Source: CAYSJU01 sp964431495 (lineage in GTDB: Bacteria > Omnitrophota > Gorgyraeia > Tantalellales > Tantalellaceae). From it: 33,277 nucleotides of DNA. A model generated the notes under the pieces. The model saw only the letters and a list, made by a program, of their open reading frames with translations, did not search any database and was not told where the DNA came from. The DNA lies in the NCBI GenBank assembly GCA_964431495.1, contig CAYSJU010000022.1, forward strand, positions 1 to 33,277. The letters run 5' to 3'. A program made the position numbers and the translations under genes. Positions 26,501-31,815 of this stretch are shown here, one piece after another (the stretch's first letter is position 1; each line of letters starts with the position of its first letter).

Positions 26501-26636
26501 CAGCAAGCGTAGAACTACTGCCCGGAACACTCTGCGGCGGCATAGTCCAGGTAAGAGTATTGAAGGAAAACAGGCACACTACGGCCATGGCCACGATCTT
26601 CCCTAATATCCTGTATCTGTTCTTTAACATATTCAT
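20583..26636 (-). CDS. Giant 2017-aa multidomain protein: cytidylate-kinase-like domain plus SAM methyltransferase domain
   Basis: The N-terminus (residues 8-32) looks like a signal peptide or anchor, ending FNTLTWTMPP. Residues about 180-395 resemble cytidylate kinase: VVTIDGPSGSGKSTVARITA carries the P-loop (188-196), then LGAEFLSYGKVYR and VVLEGRVTG near 315-323. Residues 400-1500 form a long region I cannot assign, containing repeated phrases such as DPETGERRYFKQG and HLEGPYCISLRAPVNDYRR. Residues about 1545-1710 are a Rossmann methyltransferase (DDVFYDLGSGFGRAVLAAG as motif I at 1570-1588; FFLFNPFTPG as motif IV), with a DOT1-like look. The C-terminal 300 residues are unassigned. The ATG at 26636 has AGAGGG seven bases upstream. 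Expression appears controlled by a riboswitch-terminator leader. Cytosolic-type enzymes behind an export-like leader are odd; the leader may be a membrane anchor. Confidence 0.85.
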   Translation of the reverse strand: MNMLKNRYRILGKIVAMAVVCLFSFNTLTWTMPPQSVPGSSSTLAVQSIFRPILDMTGFEYSTQLRVEVTMILEMILQDDRRPFQDINAVLDEWYTGAPDKRRLLNVISGPALDGDTVAVEVEVFQGPRRGEKFRIVSSCKSLDEYYEDVSRVKVEPIPSEKVEDARPGRDPDAPLKSSNTMVVTIDGPSGSGKSTVARITAKRLGAEFLSYGKVYRLITWLALKDGIRLDDNIRDRLDDLISIAGSINMRLFSSKEINGEMRYFYSGEDITEIFYSEDISKNVALVAEIPEVREIAARELREVVGDLTRRGVSVVLEGRVTGIEIAPEAPVKIYLTAELRERAGRRADQIIATSGLKEAYCHVFDVPEDVYERKRKTKTEDELRDEIIDAVAESTTERDTQDRERHRMPATRPPGAVVVDSTGKVLKETLDEVFEVIEDSYPSLREAGFSPVTAPDALYTLKEEAAREVEEVLSHEAASIMVDPETGERRYFKQGRSLIPVNAHVYVKEGRSWNLPSDVELPAYMDGIMNSEEGALLLMAGPFFVKQEGMATVRDIRSLSDHEVYERFGLRRVHDKDGEPFEIPVLGIGGRSILLPVPYTIGKRHVFGLEFKNVGTPAYEKHNISTDFPSTTFEEHVGKPGVFLDWWHQMRTRYPVGLGVNNAYPENRETGLLARDGKLTRWTLDVMHLEGPYCISLRAPVNDYRRLTAFFDEDEEPDKDAFDAILEELGLTVEEYLPELAANYGKNMRIVVAEGIIQAQHGSIINFDISGYGTDFEDFYKIADATGRGREDFFKASIHDWVDNLVKVMNIAGPEHKQAIDNALREFAVRFLRGADRLEGVTIDADDTAELKDIIYERALDMALSEFNPEPISGVPPGSKIIKKYGKTLCISPRASKGIREMHDFIRKKGGVVEAFGLGLTRKLEHDETTTVVIDFIPPEEDKILAVEIEDLSTYPQVQEVIRALFRSNELTLTVKDQKIAVISDNARYSMTIADDEWMNVWDFMGELLSRHLPADVDKMKDLIRQEGDISLPTDIEMIVSCRNSFFSDSYFERVNEEAGKQKALPNYSAHYHPNVAFRGLSPKMISERIVKPSSSDISQMERSGVEWFEIMTFGGAKRPDPETGVTSEFYYMEEAYRLAERVREVYYELFELPQEEATPERLSAIVQKFVPVFEAALSADFAPDRIVEYAVGEHYYLNLTRHKKAPTLKSFVYKNILPKVLFPYTEDPVSRLKSITPDMLREHWRSGTPALFHRLWGIGLESYNAWRSIQREYDLMGLTGLPLETDPGKINAGVLLGTTTIMGQGFLSPCVVDLERREKLLGILKARISGESVKPDELSLDGLIDLATVMLFLDLIGRKTGDMIEYMDYETAIDHFDSYLYDLSEIEPILGRQDNISDNFELFKTIRKIARAREVIDILWKSVAGGYLAMNNRRIDGELLDIFQWENREEAGDIADKEPKLKHLFGNSGAKYYYHLTVLESRLREKLAGRIEKDPESGKMIIAKTLSNVREELADVEDQCIDWLLDIHESATEEKIDHGEYPGQYSGYNGTPYFVIKNVMDELLLGPDDVFYDLGSGFGRAVLAAGFLTQAGKAMGVELVGERMAECRRVAEKWGLRNVEVIQGDASSDALDLSEGTVFFLFNPFTPGILRKVLAKLERVAENKKIRIVSWGGTLNEYLEEECEKGWLHRKTVIDHFKWEVIIYESDEVEDVEPVIQRTEEREEEKFLGEINTGNRRLFSMVESAMAEAPGKTAGEGIPVDVVVDLSLIPKEDLQANMETWASLILLCRELDNVNFSFELPDLLDGANVPDALANDIENAASEYEAVALLKKEIRGKAVLFGMDGDIEELIKKRINTPRRDNAIEIPIVSKAWLEWMRDRDAEMAPNQYPVALNGITAEDDEQVLLRNFDAALTIGLAKAALVMAQRRDAEKSEEEEKELPGLRKEVFNRLQKVYEVFFGDSVILTEDTLDNMIHPSSTVRRNLAITLALPPILRMPVQQLRDYHAKIQLLLQAA

Positions 26637-26719
26637 TTTTCTACCCTCTTAACCCGGGGGAGCTGCATTACCCCATTTGGGCAAGGATAATACAGCTCCG
26701 GATCCCAGGTTATAAACAT
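26633..26719 (-). CDS. Candidate 28-codon leader ORF overlapping the giant gene start
   Basis: An ATG at 26719 opens a frame of 28 codons (MFITWDPELYYPCPNG, then VMQLPRVKRVEK) whose TGA overlaps the giant gene start as ATGA, a typical translational coupling arrangement. The upstream ribosome site (CGGA) is weak. The same DNA forms a 12-bp hairpin (26659-26699, one wobble pair) around a CCC/GGG inner stem, which ends ten bases before the giant gene Shine-Dalgarno. Either translation of the ORF or the hairpin itself could control access to the giant start. This may also be coincidence; no homologue is known to me. Confidence 0.3.
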   Translation of the reverse strand: MFITWDPELYYPCPNGVMQLPRVKRVEK

Positions 26720-26736
26720 ATATCCGCGTTTTACAT

Positions 26737-26774
26737 AAAAAGGCCAGATCACCTTTTTTCTAGGCGATCTGGCC
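26737..26774 (-). terminator. Intrinsic terminator in the giant gene leader
   Basis: A 12-bp stem (GGCCAGATCGCC / GGTGATCTGGCC, one G-U pair) with a nine-base loop is followed on the minus strand by five T. It lies directly after the GEMM-like aptamer and about 100 bases before the giant gene ATG, so it is probably the expression platform of that riboswitch. Confidence 0.8.
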
Positions 26775-26866
26775 CTCTAAAATAATACTACGAATCAATA
26801 TAATATTCGCTATTCCAGAGCCCAAATTTTGCGCCCCTATGTTACCACAGGGTTGCCTTTATCTAG
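26775..26866 (-). promoter_or_regulatory. GEMM-like (cyclic di-GMP-I) aptamer candidate upstream of the giant gene
   Basis: On the minus strand the leader begins GATAAAGGCAA (26853-26863), then a hairpin CCCTGTG-GTAA-CATAGGG (26835-26852, GNRA loop), then GGGGCGCAAAA (26827-26837) and GGGCTCT (26817-26823). This order copies the class I c-di-GMP aptamer, whose consensus has GGCAAACC, a GNRA hairpin, GGGACGCAAA and GGGTCT. The base normally A in GGACGC is G here, and the 3' block is not recognisable, so it is a variant, degenerate copy or different ligand class. A promoter just upstream and a terminator just downstream support a riboswitch. Confidence 0.6.
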
Positions 26867-26875
26867 AACAGTGAT

Positions 26876-26904
26876 ATTATATCAGTTAACAATAGTTAGG
26901 ACAA
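26876..26904 (-). promoter_or_regulatory. Sigma-70 promoter for the giant gene leader
   Basis: On the minus strand TTGTCC is followed after 17 bases by a perfect TATAAT. Transcription would start about seven bases on, near 26869, which is right at the 5' edge of the aptamer-like sequence. That fit between promoter, aptamer and terminator supports all three calls. Confidence 0.7.
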
Positions 26905-26954
26905 TAAACAGATGGTTAGCTTTTTTATTCTTAACTTTTCCGTCATTGCGAAGA

Positions 26955-27059
26955 GCGACCGAGGACGAAATGTCCGAGGAAATGCCGAGCCCTCCGGAAA
27001 AATGGGGACTGTCCCAAGCGTTAACGTAGAGTTTACGAGTGGACTGTCCCCATTTTTTT
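26955..27059. repeat. Composite dispersed repeat, elements A (26955-26997) and B (26998-27059)
   Basis: Element A matches 11-53 (inverted) and 29236-29277. Element B is an imperfect hairpin with AAAAATGGGGAC and GTCCCCATTTTT arms, an inner GTCC/GGAC pair after one T-T mismatch, and an inner CGTA/TACG hairpin. The same A-B composite is at 29236-29339 in the same orientation. It lies just downstream of the decarboxylase gene. The arms share the GGGACAG...CCATTTTT theme with the hairpins at 16373 and 17231. Confidence 0.9.
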
Positions 27060-27114
27060 AAATACCGACTGCTCTTTTCCCGCTCACGTTTCTCATGACC
27101 CGTTATAATACCTC
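27026..27114. repeat. Direct repeat copy 1 flanking the decarboxylase gene
   Basis: From GTAGAGTTTACGAGTGGACT to CCTC this segment matches 28804-28891 with about ten differences and small indels. It joins the right half of element B to a remnant of a coding tail: read on the minus strand it encodes GHEKREREKSSRY, nearly the C-terminus (GHEKREQGKSSRY) of the GYQK-repeat gene. It therefore looks like a duplicated 3' gene end. It stops exactly at the decarboxylase stop codon. Confidence 0.85.
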
Positions 27115-28742
27115 TATTTTATTCGATTCTTAAGCGTATCTGTCAACTTTCTTAACCTTTCAGAGCAGTCATATCTTCCCAGGCGAACATCTATGATGCT
27201 TGGTGAAGAGCTATTCTTCTTTGCAGATGAAAGTGCGGTTGATAATTCATCTTCTGTTGAAACTGTGTATCCTTTGCCCTTGCCGATAATATCAATAATC
27301 TTTGCATATTTCCAGGGATGAATGTCGTTAAAGGCTCCGTCTATCATGGAACGAAATGTCCCATATCCGCCATTATTAAGGATAATTACTATCGGATTCA
27401 GCCCATAACGGGCGCTGACCGAAAGCTCCATCCCTGTCATCTGGAAAGACCCGTCTCCGACAAGGACAAGCGGGCGATGATCAGGCGCGGCAAACTGCGC
27501 GCCGATCGACGCCGGCACTGCAAAACCTATTGAAGCATAATATGCCGGAGAAATAAATCCAGTCGCCCCATGAACACATAGATCAAGTGAGCCAAAAAGC
27601 GGGTCTCCCGGCTCGGCGATCACGGTAGTATTATCGTCTAAAAAAGTATTGACACAAGCAATAAGGCGATCCATGGTGATCTTCTTTTTCGCCTGCGGAA
27701 CAAATGGCGCAAGTTCATGCCTCTTCGGCCGCGCAGTTGCCTTTTTGGGTGCTGAAAAAGACTTATTTAAGCATTCAAGAAAATATTTCATGCCCACATC
27801 CGGATAACTGTGATGCTTAACTAAAACACTATCAGGTTCAAGCACAATGCTCTGGCTGACATCTATATGGTGGGTAAATATACCTGTAGCGAGATCTGTA
27901 ACATAAGGTCCTATTGCAATAACGCAATCGGAATTTTCTACAGCCTCCCGCACATCATCGGGGCTCATTCCTCCGGCATATACACCGATAAATTGCGGGT
28001 GGTTTTCCGATGCTGCTGATTTGCCTAAGATCCCGGTCACAAACGGAAGCCCTGAGCGTTCTAAAAATTCCAGAAGCAATGGCTGCAGGCCAAAACGATG
28101 CACTTCAGCCCCGACTATAACTATAGGCCGTTCAGCCGAAGCTATCATAGCTTGCACCTCGCCAAGAGCTTCATTAGCGGCAACCTTATTGATATTTAAG
28201 GATTCTTCTGAAACAGTTACCTGTGACCGGCCTATCTCTACATCCACCATATCGCGGGGCAATTCGATATAACCCGGCCTTTTTGTTGCTTTTATTCTCT
28301 CGATAACACGGTTAATTTCAACTGCTGCGGTTTCAGGATCAGAGAGCACTGCCTGTGCCACAGTCATCTCCTGAAAAACATTGAGTTGGGTCTCAAAAGA
28401 ACGCACCTTATGATGAAGAAGCGAGTCGTGCTTGCGTTCAGCCATTCCCGGAGCTCCGCTGATTACAATAACAGGGGATAATTCAGCAAAGGCCTGCGCT
28501 GTGCTGTTAGCAAGTTTAAGTCCGCCAACTCCATAAGTAACGCAAACAGCGCCAAACCCCGCTACCCGCGCATAAGCATCTGCGGCAAAGCCAGCGGCCT
28601 GCTCATCACAGGTATTAATTAACTTAAGCGGGCTTTCATAAAGCTGGGAGTAAAAGTTTAATACATAATCTCCCTGGATGCCGAATACATGCTTTAACCC
28701 TGTCGCTTGTAATTGCTTAATAAGATATTCGCCTGTCTTCAC
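27114..28742 (-). CDS. Thiamine-diphosphate-dependent 2-oxoacid decarboxylase (pyruvate/indolepyruvate decarboxylase type)
   Basis: A 542-residue enzyme of the ThDP family that would decarboxylate a 2-oxoacid to an aldehyde. The catalytic glutamate is Glu47 in TCDEQAAGFAADAYAR, the decarboxylase-type double histidine is His110-His111 in SLLHHKV, and the ThDP/Mg motif runs from GDGSFQMTG (429-437) to LNNGGYGTF (455-463). The HH pair argues for a decarboxylase of the PDC/IPDC group over acetolactate synthase. The central domain (about 190-330) is present. The start is GTG with GGGAG upstream. It stands alone between two direct repeats, with no shared operon. The substrate (pyruvate, phenylpyruvate, indolepyruvate or branched oxoacid) is not readable. 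Confidence 0.9.
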   Translation of the reverse strand: MKTGEYLIKQLQATGLKHVFGIQGDYVLNFYSQLYESPLKLINTCDEQAAGFAADAYARVAGFGAVCVTYGVGGLKLANSTAQAFAELSPVIVISGAPGMAERKHDSLLHHKVRSFETQLNVFQEMTVAQAVLSDPETAAVEINRVIERIKATKRPGYIELPRDMVDVEIGRSQVTVSEESLNINKVAANEALGEVQAMIASAERPIVIVGAEVHRFGLQPLLLEFLERSGLPFVTGILGKSAASENHPQFIGVYAGGMSPDDVREAVENSDCVIAIGPYVTDLATGIFTHHIDVSQSIVLEPDSVLVKHHSYPDVGMKYFLECLNKSFSAPKKATARPKRHELAPFVPQAKKKITMDRLIACVNTFLDDNTTVIAEPGDPLFGSLDLCVHGATGFISPAYYASIGFAVPASIGAQFAAPDHRPLVLVGDGSFQMTGMELSVSARYGLNPIVIILNNGGYGTFRSMIDGAFNDIHPWKYAKIIDIIGKGKGYTVSTEDELSTALSSAKKNSSSPSIIDVRLGRYDCSERLRKLTDTLKNRIK

Positions 28743-28803
28743 GGGTCTTCTCCCTTTTCATCATCATCGCATAGCGCAAAATATTACATACACATCAGAT
28801 TTA

Positions 28804-28891
28804 GTAGAGTTTACGAGTGGACTGTTCCCATTTTTTTAATACCGACTGCTCTTTCCCTGCTCACGTTTTTCATGGCCCTTTATAACACCTC
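28804..28891. repeat. Direct repeat copy 2 with truncated element B
   Basis: This copy holds only the right half of element B (28804-28837) followed by the 3' end of the GYQK-repeat gene, which uses it as real coding sequence. It matches 27026-27114. Together they bracket the decarboxylase gene in the same orientation. Confidence 0.85.
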
Positions 28892-29213
28892 GCCTGTAAC
28901 CATCATTATACCCGGATTCACCTATGGCAGGGACAGGTGGCACAGGGGGAACTGGTGGAACCGGTTCAATACCACCCTGCTCCTGGTATTGATACCCCTT
29001 TTGATAGCCNNNNNNNNNNNNNNNNNNNNNNNNNNNNNNNNNNNNNNNNNNNNNNNNNNNNNNNNNNNNNNNNNNNNNNNNNNNNNNNNNNNNNNNNNNN
29101 NNNNNNNNNCCCTTTTGATAGCCTTTCCCGTAATTACCTTCATCATCAAGGGAATAGGCGTTATTTGGGATAAGTAACAGCAGGATAAATATAAATACTA
29201 AAAATCGCTTCAT
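28836..29213 (-). CDS. Secreted GYQK-repeat protein interrupted by an assembly gap
   Basis: The N-terminus (MKRFLVFIFILLLLIPNNAYS) is a signal peptide; the start at 29213 has GGAGGGG three bases upstream. After DDEGNYG come GKGYQK repeats that run into a 100-N gap, continue as GYQKGYQYQEQ, then a proline-valine stretch (EPVPPVPPVPPVPA) and a GYNDGYRRG tail ending KSSRY. The identical CCCTTTTGATAGCC on both sides of the gap shows that a tandem repeat array was not resolved, so the true length is unknown. The frame is the same on both sides, which may be chance. I know no function; the composition suggests an exported, low-complexity protein. Confidence 0.65.
   Translation of the reverse strand: MKRFLVFIFILLLLIPNNAYSLDDEGNYGKGYQKXXXXXXXXXXXXXXXXXXXXXXXXXXXXXXXXXXGYQKGYQYQEQGGIEPVPPVPPVPPVPAIGESGYNDGYRRGVIKGHEKREQGKSSRY
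29010..29109. other. Assembly gap of 100 N
   Basis: Exactly 100 undetermined bases, the conventional size for a gap of unknown length. Both edges carry the same 14 bases, so the gap lies within the tandem repeat of the GYQK protein gene. Confidence 0.99.
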
Positions 29214-29235
29214 GATCCCCTCCATGTCATTCCAA

Positions 29236-29339
29236 GCGACCGAGGACGAAATGTCCGAGGAAGTGCCGAGCCCTCCGAAAAAATGGGGACTGTCCCAAGC
29301 GTTAACGTAGAGTCTACGAGTGGACTGTCCCCATTTTTT
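29236..29339. repeat. Composite dispersed repeat, elements A (29236-29277) and B (29278-29339)
   Basis: This is the second full A-B composite, nearly identical to 26955-27059 and in the same orientation. It fills the space between the 75-residue gene (stop at 29343) and the start of the GYQK-repeat gene (29213). The B hairpin ends three bases before the stop codon of the upstream gene, so it could also work as a transcription stop. Confidence 0.9.
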
Positions 29340-29342
29340 CTA

Positions 29343-29570
29343 TTACATCTCAAATTTCGGGGGCCCGCTTGGTTTCTTTGAAGAAAATTTACTCTTCACT
29401 CCATCTAATGTCTCTTGAAGAACTCCAAGCATTTTCTCCGCTTCTTCTTCGGTGTACTCATATCCGGACGAAGCAAAATTGCCTATCAGCTCTATTCTCT
29501 TAATAGCATTTCTGACCCTCGTGGTTGCAAGCCTTTTGAATTTGTCATGTTTGCTTTCTTTCTCTTCCAT
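29343..29570 (-). CDS. Hypothetical 75-aa cytoplasmic protein
   Basis: A small, charged, mostly helical protein (KFKRLATTRVRNAIKRIELI, GNFASSGYEYTEEEAEKMLG, then a basic tail KSKFSSKKPSGPPKFEM). The pattern RLA..RV..AIK.I.LIGN....YEYT.E.A.K is one I associate with small conserved proteins of unknown function seen in many bacteria and mobile elements; that is recollection rather than proof. The ATG has AGGAGC five bases upstream, and a promoter lies at 29604-29631. It is probably monocistronic. Confidence 0.75.
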   Translation of the reverse strand: MEEKESKHDKFKRLATTRVRNAIKRIELIGNFASSGYEYTEEEAEKMLGVLQETLDGVKSKFSSKKPSGPPKFEM

Positions 29571-29603
29571 ACTCAGCTCCTTTCTTTTTTATAGTTCACT
29601 ATT

Positions 29604-29631
29604 AGTATACCGCTATAGGCTGGTATTGCAA
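29604..29631 (-). promoter_or_regulatory. Sigma-70 promoter for the 75-aa gene
   Basis: On the minus strand TTGCAA and TATACT are 16 bases apart, about 34 bases before the ATG at 29570. It lies downstream of the two RecQ terminators, so it starts a separate transcription unit. Confidence 0.6.
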
Positions 29632-29681
29632 GAATTTGCGGAGGCTGAACAAACTTTTGGATTTCTGGTGTCAGACCAAGC

Positions 29682-29720
29682 AAAAAAATACCCCCTTACT
29701 AAACTTCTAAAGTAAGTGGG
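29682..29720 (-). terminator. Second intrinsic terminator after recQ
   Basis: A 10-bp stem with one mismatch (CCCACTTACT / AGTAAGGGGG on the minus strand) is followed by TA and then seven T. It lies just beyond another terminator, making a tandem pair. Confidence 0.65.
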
Positions 29721-29723
29721 CAT

Positions 29724-29760
29724 AAAAAATCCCTGAAGATATTGGTTATCAACAGGGATT
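29724..29760 (-). terminator. First intrinsic terminator after recQ
   Basis: An 8-bp stem AATCCCTG / CAGGGATT with a 17-base loop is followed by a T-run on the minus strand. The 333-base stretch 29571-29903 holds this pair of terminators and the promoter at 29604; the remaining AT-rich part (29761-29903) shows no gene or clear structure. Confidence 0.65.
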
Positions 29761-29903
29761 ATTATTTAGAAACGACCGGCGGGCTCGTAACGTCGATTTA
29801 TTGAATTATTAATTAATATAGGATTGCGTAGGAATTTTTTGCTAAATTTTGGCATATAAGACTTCTATGGGTGCCGGTTTGTTGATATTTTCTCGTCTAG
29901 TCT

Positions 29904-31727
29904 TTAGTTTTCCGTAGTATTGCCGCTAACATAACCGCTTATGATGTTAATAAATATTTCACCATATTTTTCAAGCTTTGCTTCCCCAACCCCGCTTATT
30001 GATAAAAAATTCTCCTCTGTTAAAGGCTTACGTGCCGCCATCTCCATTAAAGCGCGATCGTGAAATATTACATACGCTGGCTTTCCTATTCTCTGAGCTA
30101 TTTCTGATCGTTTTTGTTTTAATTTGTTAAATAAATTCGCGTCGTAGCTAGAAGCATATTCATTGATTCTTTCTCTGCGACCTCTCATTATCTCTCTTGT
30201 TCGGACTACAACCGGAGGCTTCGCTAGAACCGGCATTATTTTTCCCTCTAGAATATCTTTGCCTTTTTGGGTGACTGATAATGTCTGGTACTCAGGGTCT
30301 CTTTCCAGTATTCCCTGACCAACCATCTGCTCGATTATGTTACGAATATACTTCACTGAAGGAGATTCGTGCATCGAGCCAAAGGTTTCTAAACTCTGAT
30401 GATTATACTGCCTGACTCTTTCAGTTTCTTTGCCGTACAGCACATCGGCTATATGCCCGCCACCGAACCTTCTCACTCCCATCACACATTTCATTATTGT
30501 GGTAGAGATGTTGGCGGCATCTTCTATCAGCTCTACCTCACCTAGACAATAATCACATGCCCCACACCCGTCTCCTTTATACTTCTGACCGAAATATTCA
30601 ACTAAGGCCTTGTGCCTACACCCGGGTACTGCGCAATAATTATAAATCTGGTTAAGCTTGTCCTTATTGACATCGCCTCTTTTCGTGTCCCGTTCTATCC
30701 AGTAAATATGATTTCGGTAATCTTTCGCGGAATAGAACATGTAGCAAAATGAAGGCAGATTATCTCTACCTGCTCGCCCTACTTCTTGATAATAGGCCTC
30801 GGTACTTTTAGGCATATTGGTGTGTACTATGAACCTGATATTAGACCTATCAATACCCATACCAAAAGCAATTGTCGCAATCATAAGGTTGATTTTCTCT
30901 CCCTTAAAAGCTGTCTGGTTATTATGCCTCTCTTCGTCATCAAGTTTGGCGTGATACCTTAAGTTTTCAAAACCACGGGCCCTCAGCTGTTCGGAATACT
31001 TGTTAACGTCATCTATCTTTCTGCAATATATTATGCCGGGTTGTCCCTCGTGCAATTTCAATATACTGGTTATCCTACCAATATTATCTCCTTCACGCAG
31101 ATTAACGCGATACGTCAAATTGGGCCTGTCCATATATCCTTCCAACAGAGCCGGTTCTCTAAGATTTAGCTGTTTTATGATATCTCTCTGCACGACTTTT
31201 GTAGCAGTAGCGGTAAATGCATGTATCCCACATCCTCTGAAAAGTTCTTTTAATGTCGCCAGTTCGGACCTGTAAAGCGGCCTAAAATCATGCCCCCACT
31301 GGCTCACACAATGCGCCTCATCGATAACAAAGAACGATATATCAACGGACTGCAACATTTGTTTCGTATTATTGTTCTGCAATCCTTCTGGCGCCAGGTA
31401 TAATATCTTTATATCACCTTGTCTGATCTTCTTTTCGATAGATCGTTTTCCTTCAACAGTAAGACTTGAATTCCAGACATCAGAAGATATGCCCATCTCC
31501 TTAAGGCTATCCACTTGATCCTTCATCAAAGATATCAACGGTGACACAACAACTGCCATACCTTCCCTAATCAGTGCTGGCAACTGATAACACAATGATT
31601 TACCCCCACCTGTGGGCAGAATTGTTAAACTATCTCGCTCTGCCATTACTTCCTCTATGGCCTGTTTTTGGTAAGGTAAAAAGGAATCATATCCCCAATA
31701 TTCATGTAAAAGTTTACGTATGTCCAT
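29904..31727 (-). CDS. recQ: ATP-dependent DNA helicase RecQ
   Basis: A 607-residue 3'-5' DNA helicase for recombination and replication-fork repair. Walker A is LPTGGGKS (37-44), the DEAH box is at 136-139 followed by CVSQWGHDFR (the aromatic-rich loop), and the helicase C motif includes GMGIDRSNIRFIVH and QEVGRAGRD. The RecQ zinc site is formed by cysteines in YCAVPGCRH (365, 370) and GCGACDYC (388, 391, 394). A winged-helix region and an HRDC domain (about 525-600, NLFNKLKQKRSEIAQRIGKP) complete the normal RecQ plan. The start has a weak GAGAAAG. Two terminators follow it. Confidence 0.96.
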   Translation of the reverse strand: MDIRKLLHEYWGYDSFLPYQKQAIEEVMAERDSLTILPTGGGKSLCYQLPALIREGMAVVVSPLISLMKDQVDSLKEMGISSDVWNSSLTVEGKRSIEKKIRQGDIKILYLAPEGLQNNNTKQMLQSVDISFFVIDEAHCVSQWGHDFRPLYRSELATLKELFRGCGIHAFTATATKVVQRDIIKQLNLREPALLEGYMDRPNLTYRVNLREGDNIGRITSILKLHEGQPGIIYCRKIDDVNKYSEQLRARGFENLRYHAKLDDEERHNNQTAFKGEKINLMIATIAFGMGIDRSNIRFIVHTNMPKSTEAYYQEVGRAGRDNLPSFCYMFYSAKDYRNHIYWIERDTKRGDVNKDKLNQIYNYCAVPGCRHKALVEYFGQKYKGDGCGACDYCLGEVELIEDAANISTTIMKCVMGVRRFGGGHIADVLYGKETERVRQYNHQSLETFGSMHESPSVKYIRNIIEQMVGQGILERDPEYQTLSVTQKGKDILEGKIMPVLAKPPVVVRTREIMRGRRERINEYASSYDANLFNKLKQKRSEIAQRIGKPAYVIFHDRALMEMAARKPLTEENFLSISGVGEAKLEKYGEIFINIISGYVSGNTTEN

Positions 31728-31815
31728 TTAGTCTTTCTCGTTGATATTCTTTGTGCTCAGAAATTACCATCCATACTTTTGTATTACCGTTGTTTCGCCC
31801 AGGAATCCGTATATT

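Noticed and set aside
27114..28742. Acetolactate synthase (IlvB)
   Set aside because: The double histidine SLLHHKV is typical of the pyruvate/indolepyruvate decarboxylase group, and no small regulatory subunit gene is nearby.
29010..29109. Possible CRISPR or repeat array because of matching sequence on both sides of the gap
   Set aside because: The matching 14 bases are codons of the GYQK repeat; there are no spacers or cas genes.
28713..29177. Plus-strand frame crossing the 100-N gap
   Set aside because: It depends on reading through undetermined bases and is opposite the GYQK protein gene, which has a signal peptide and a good ribosome site.
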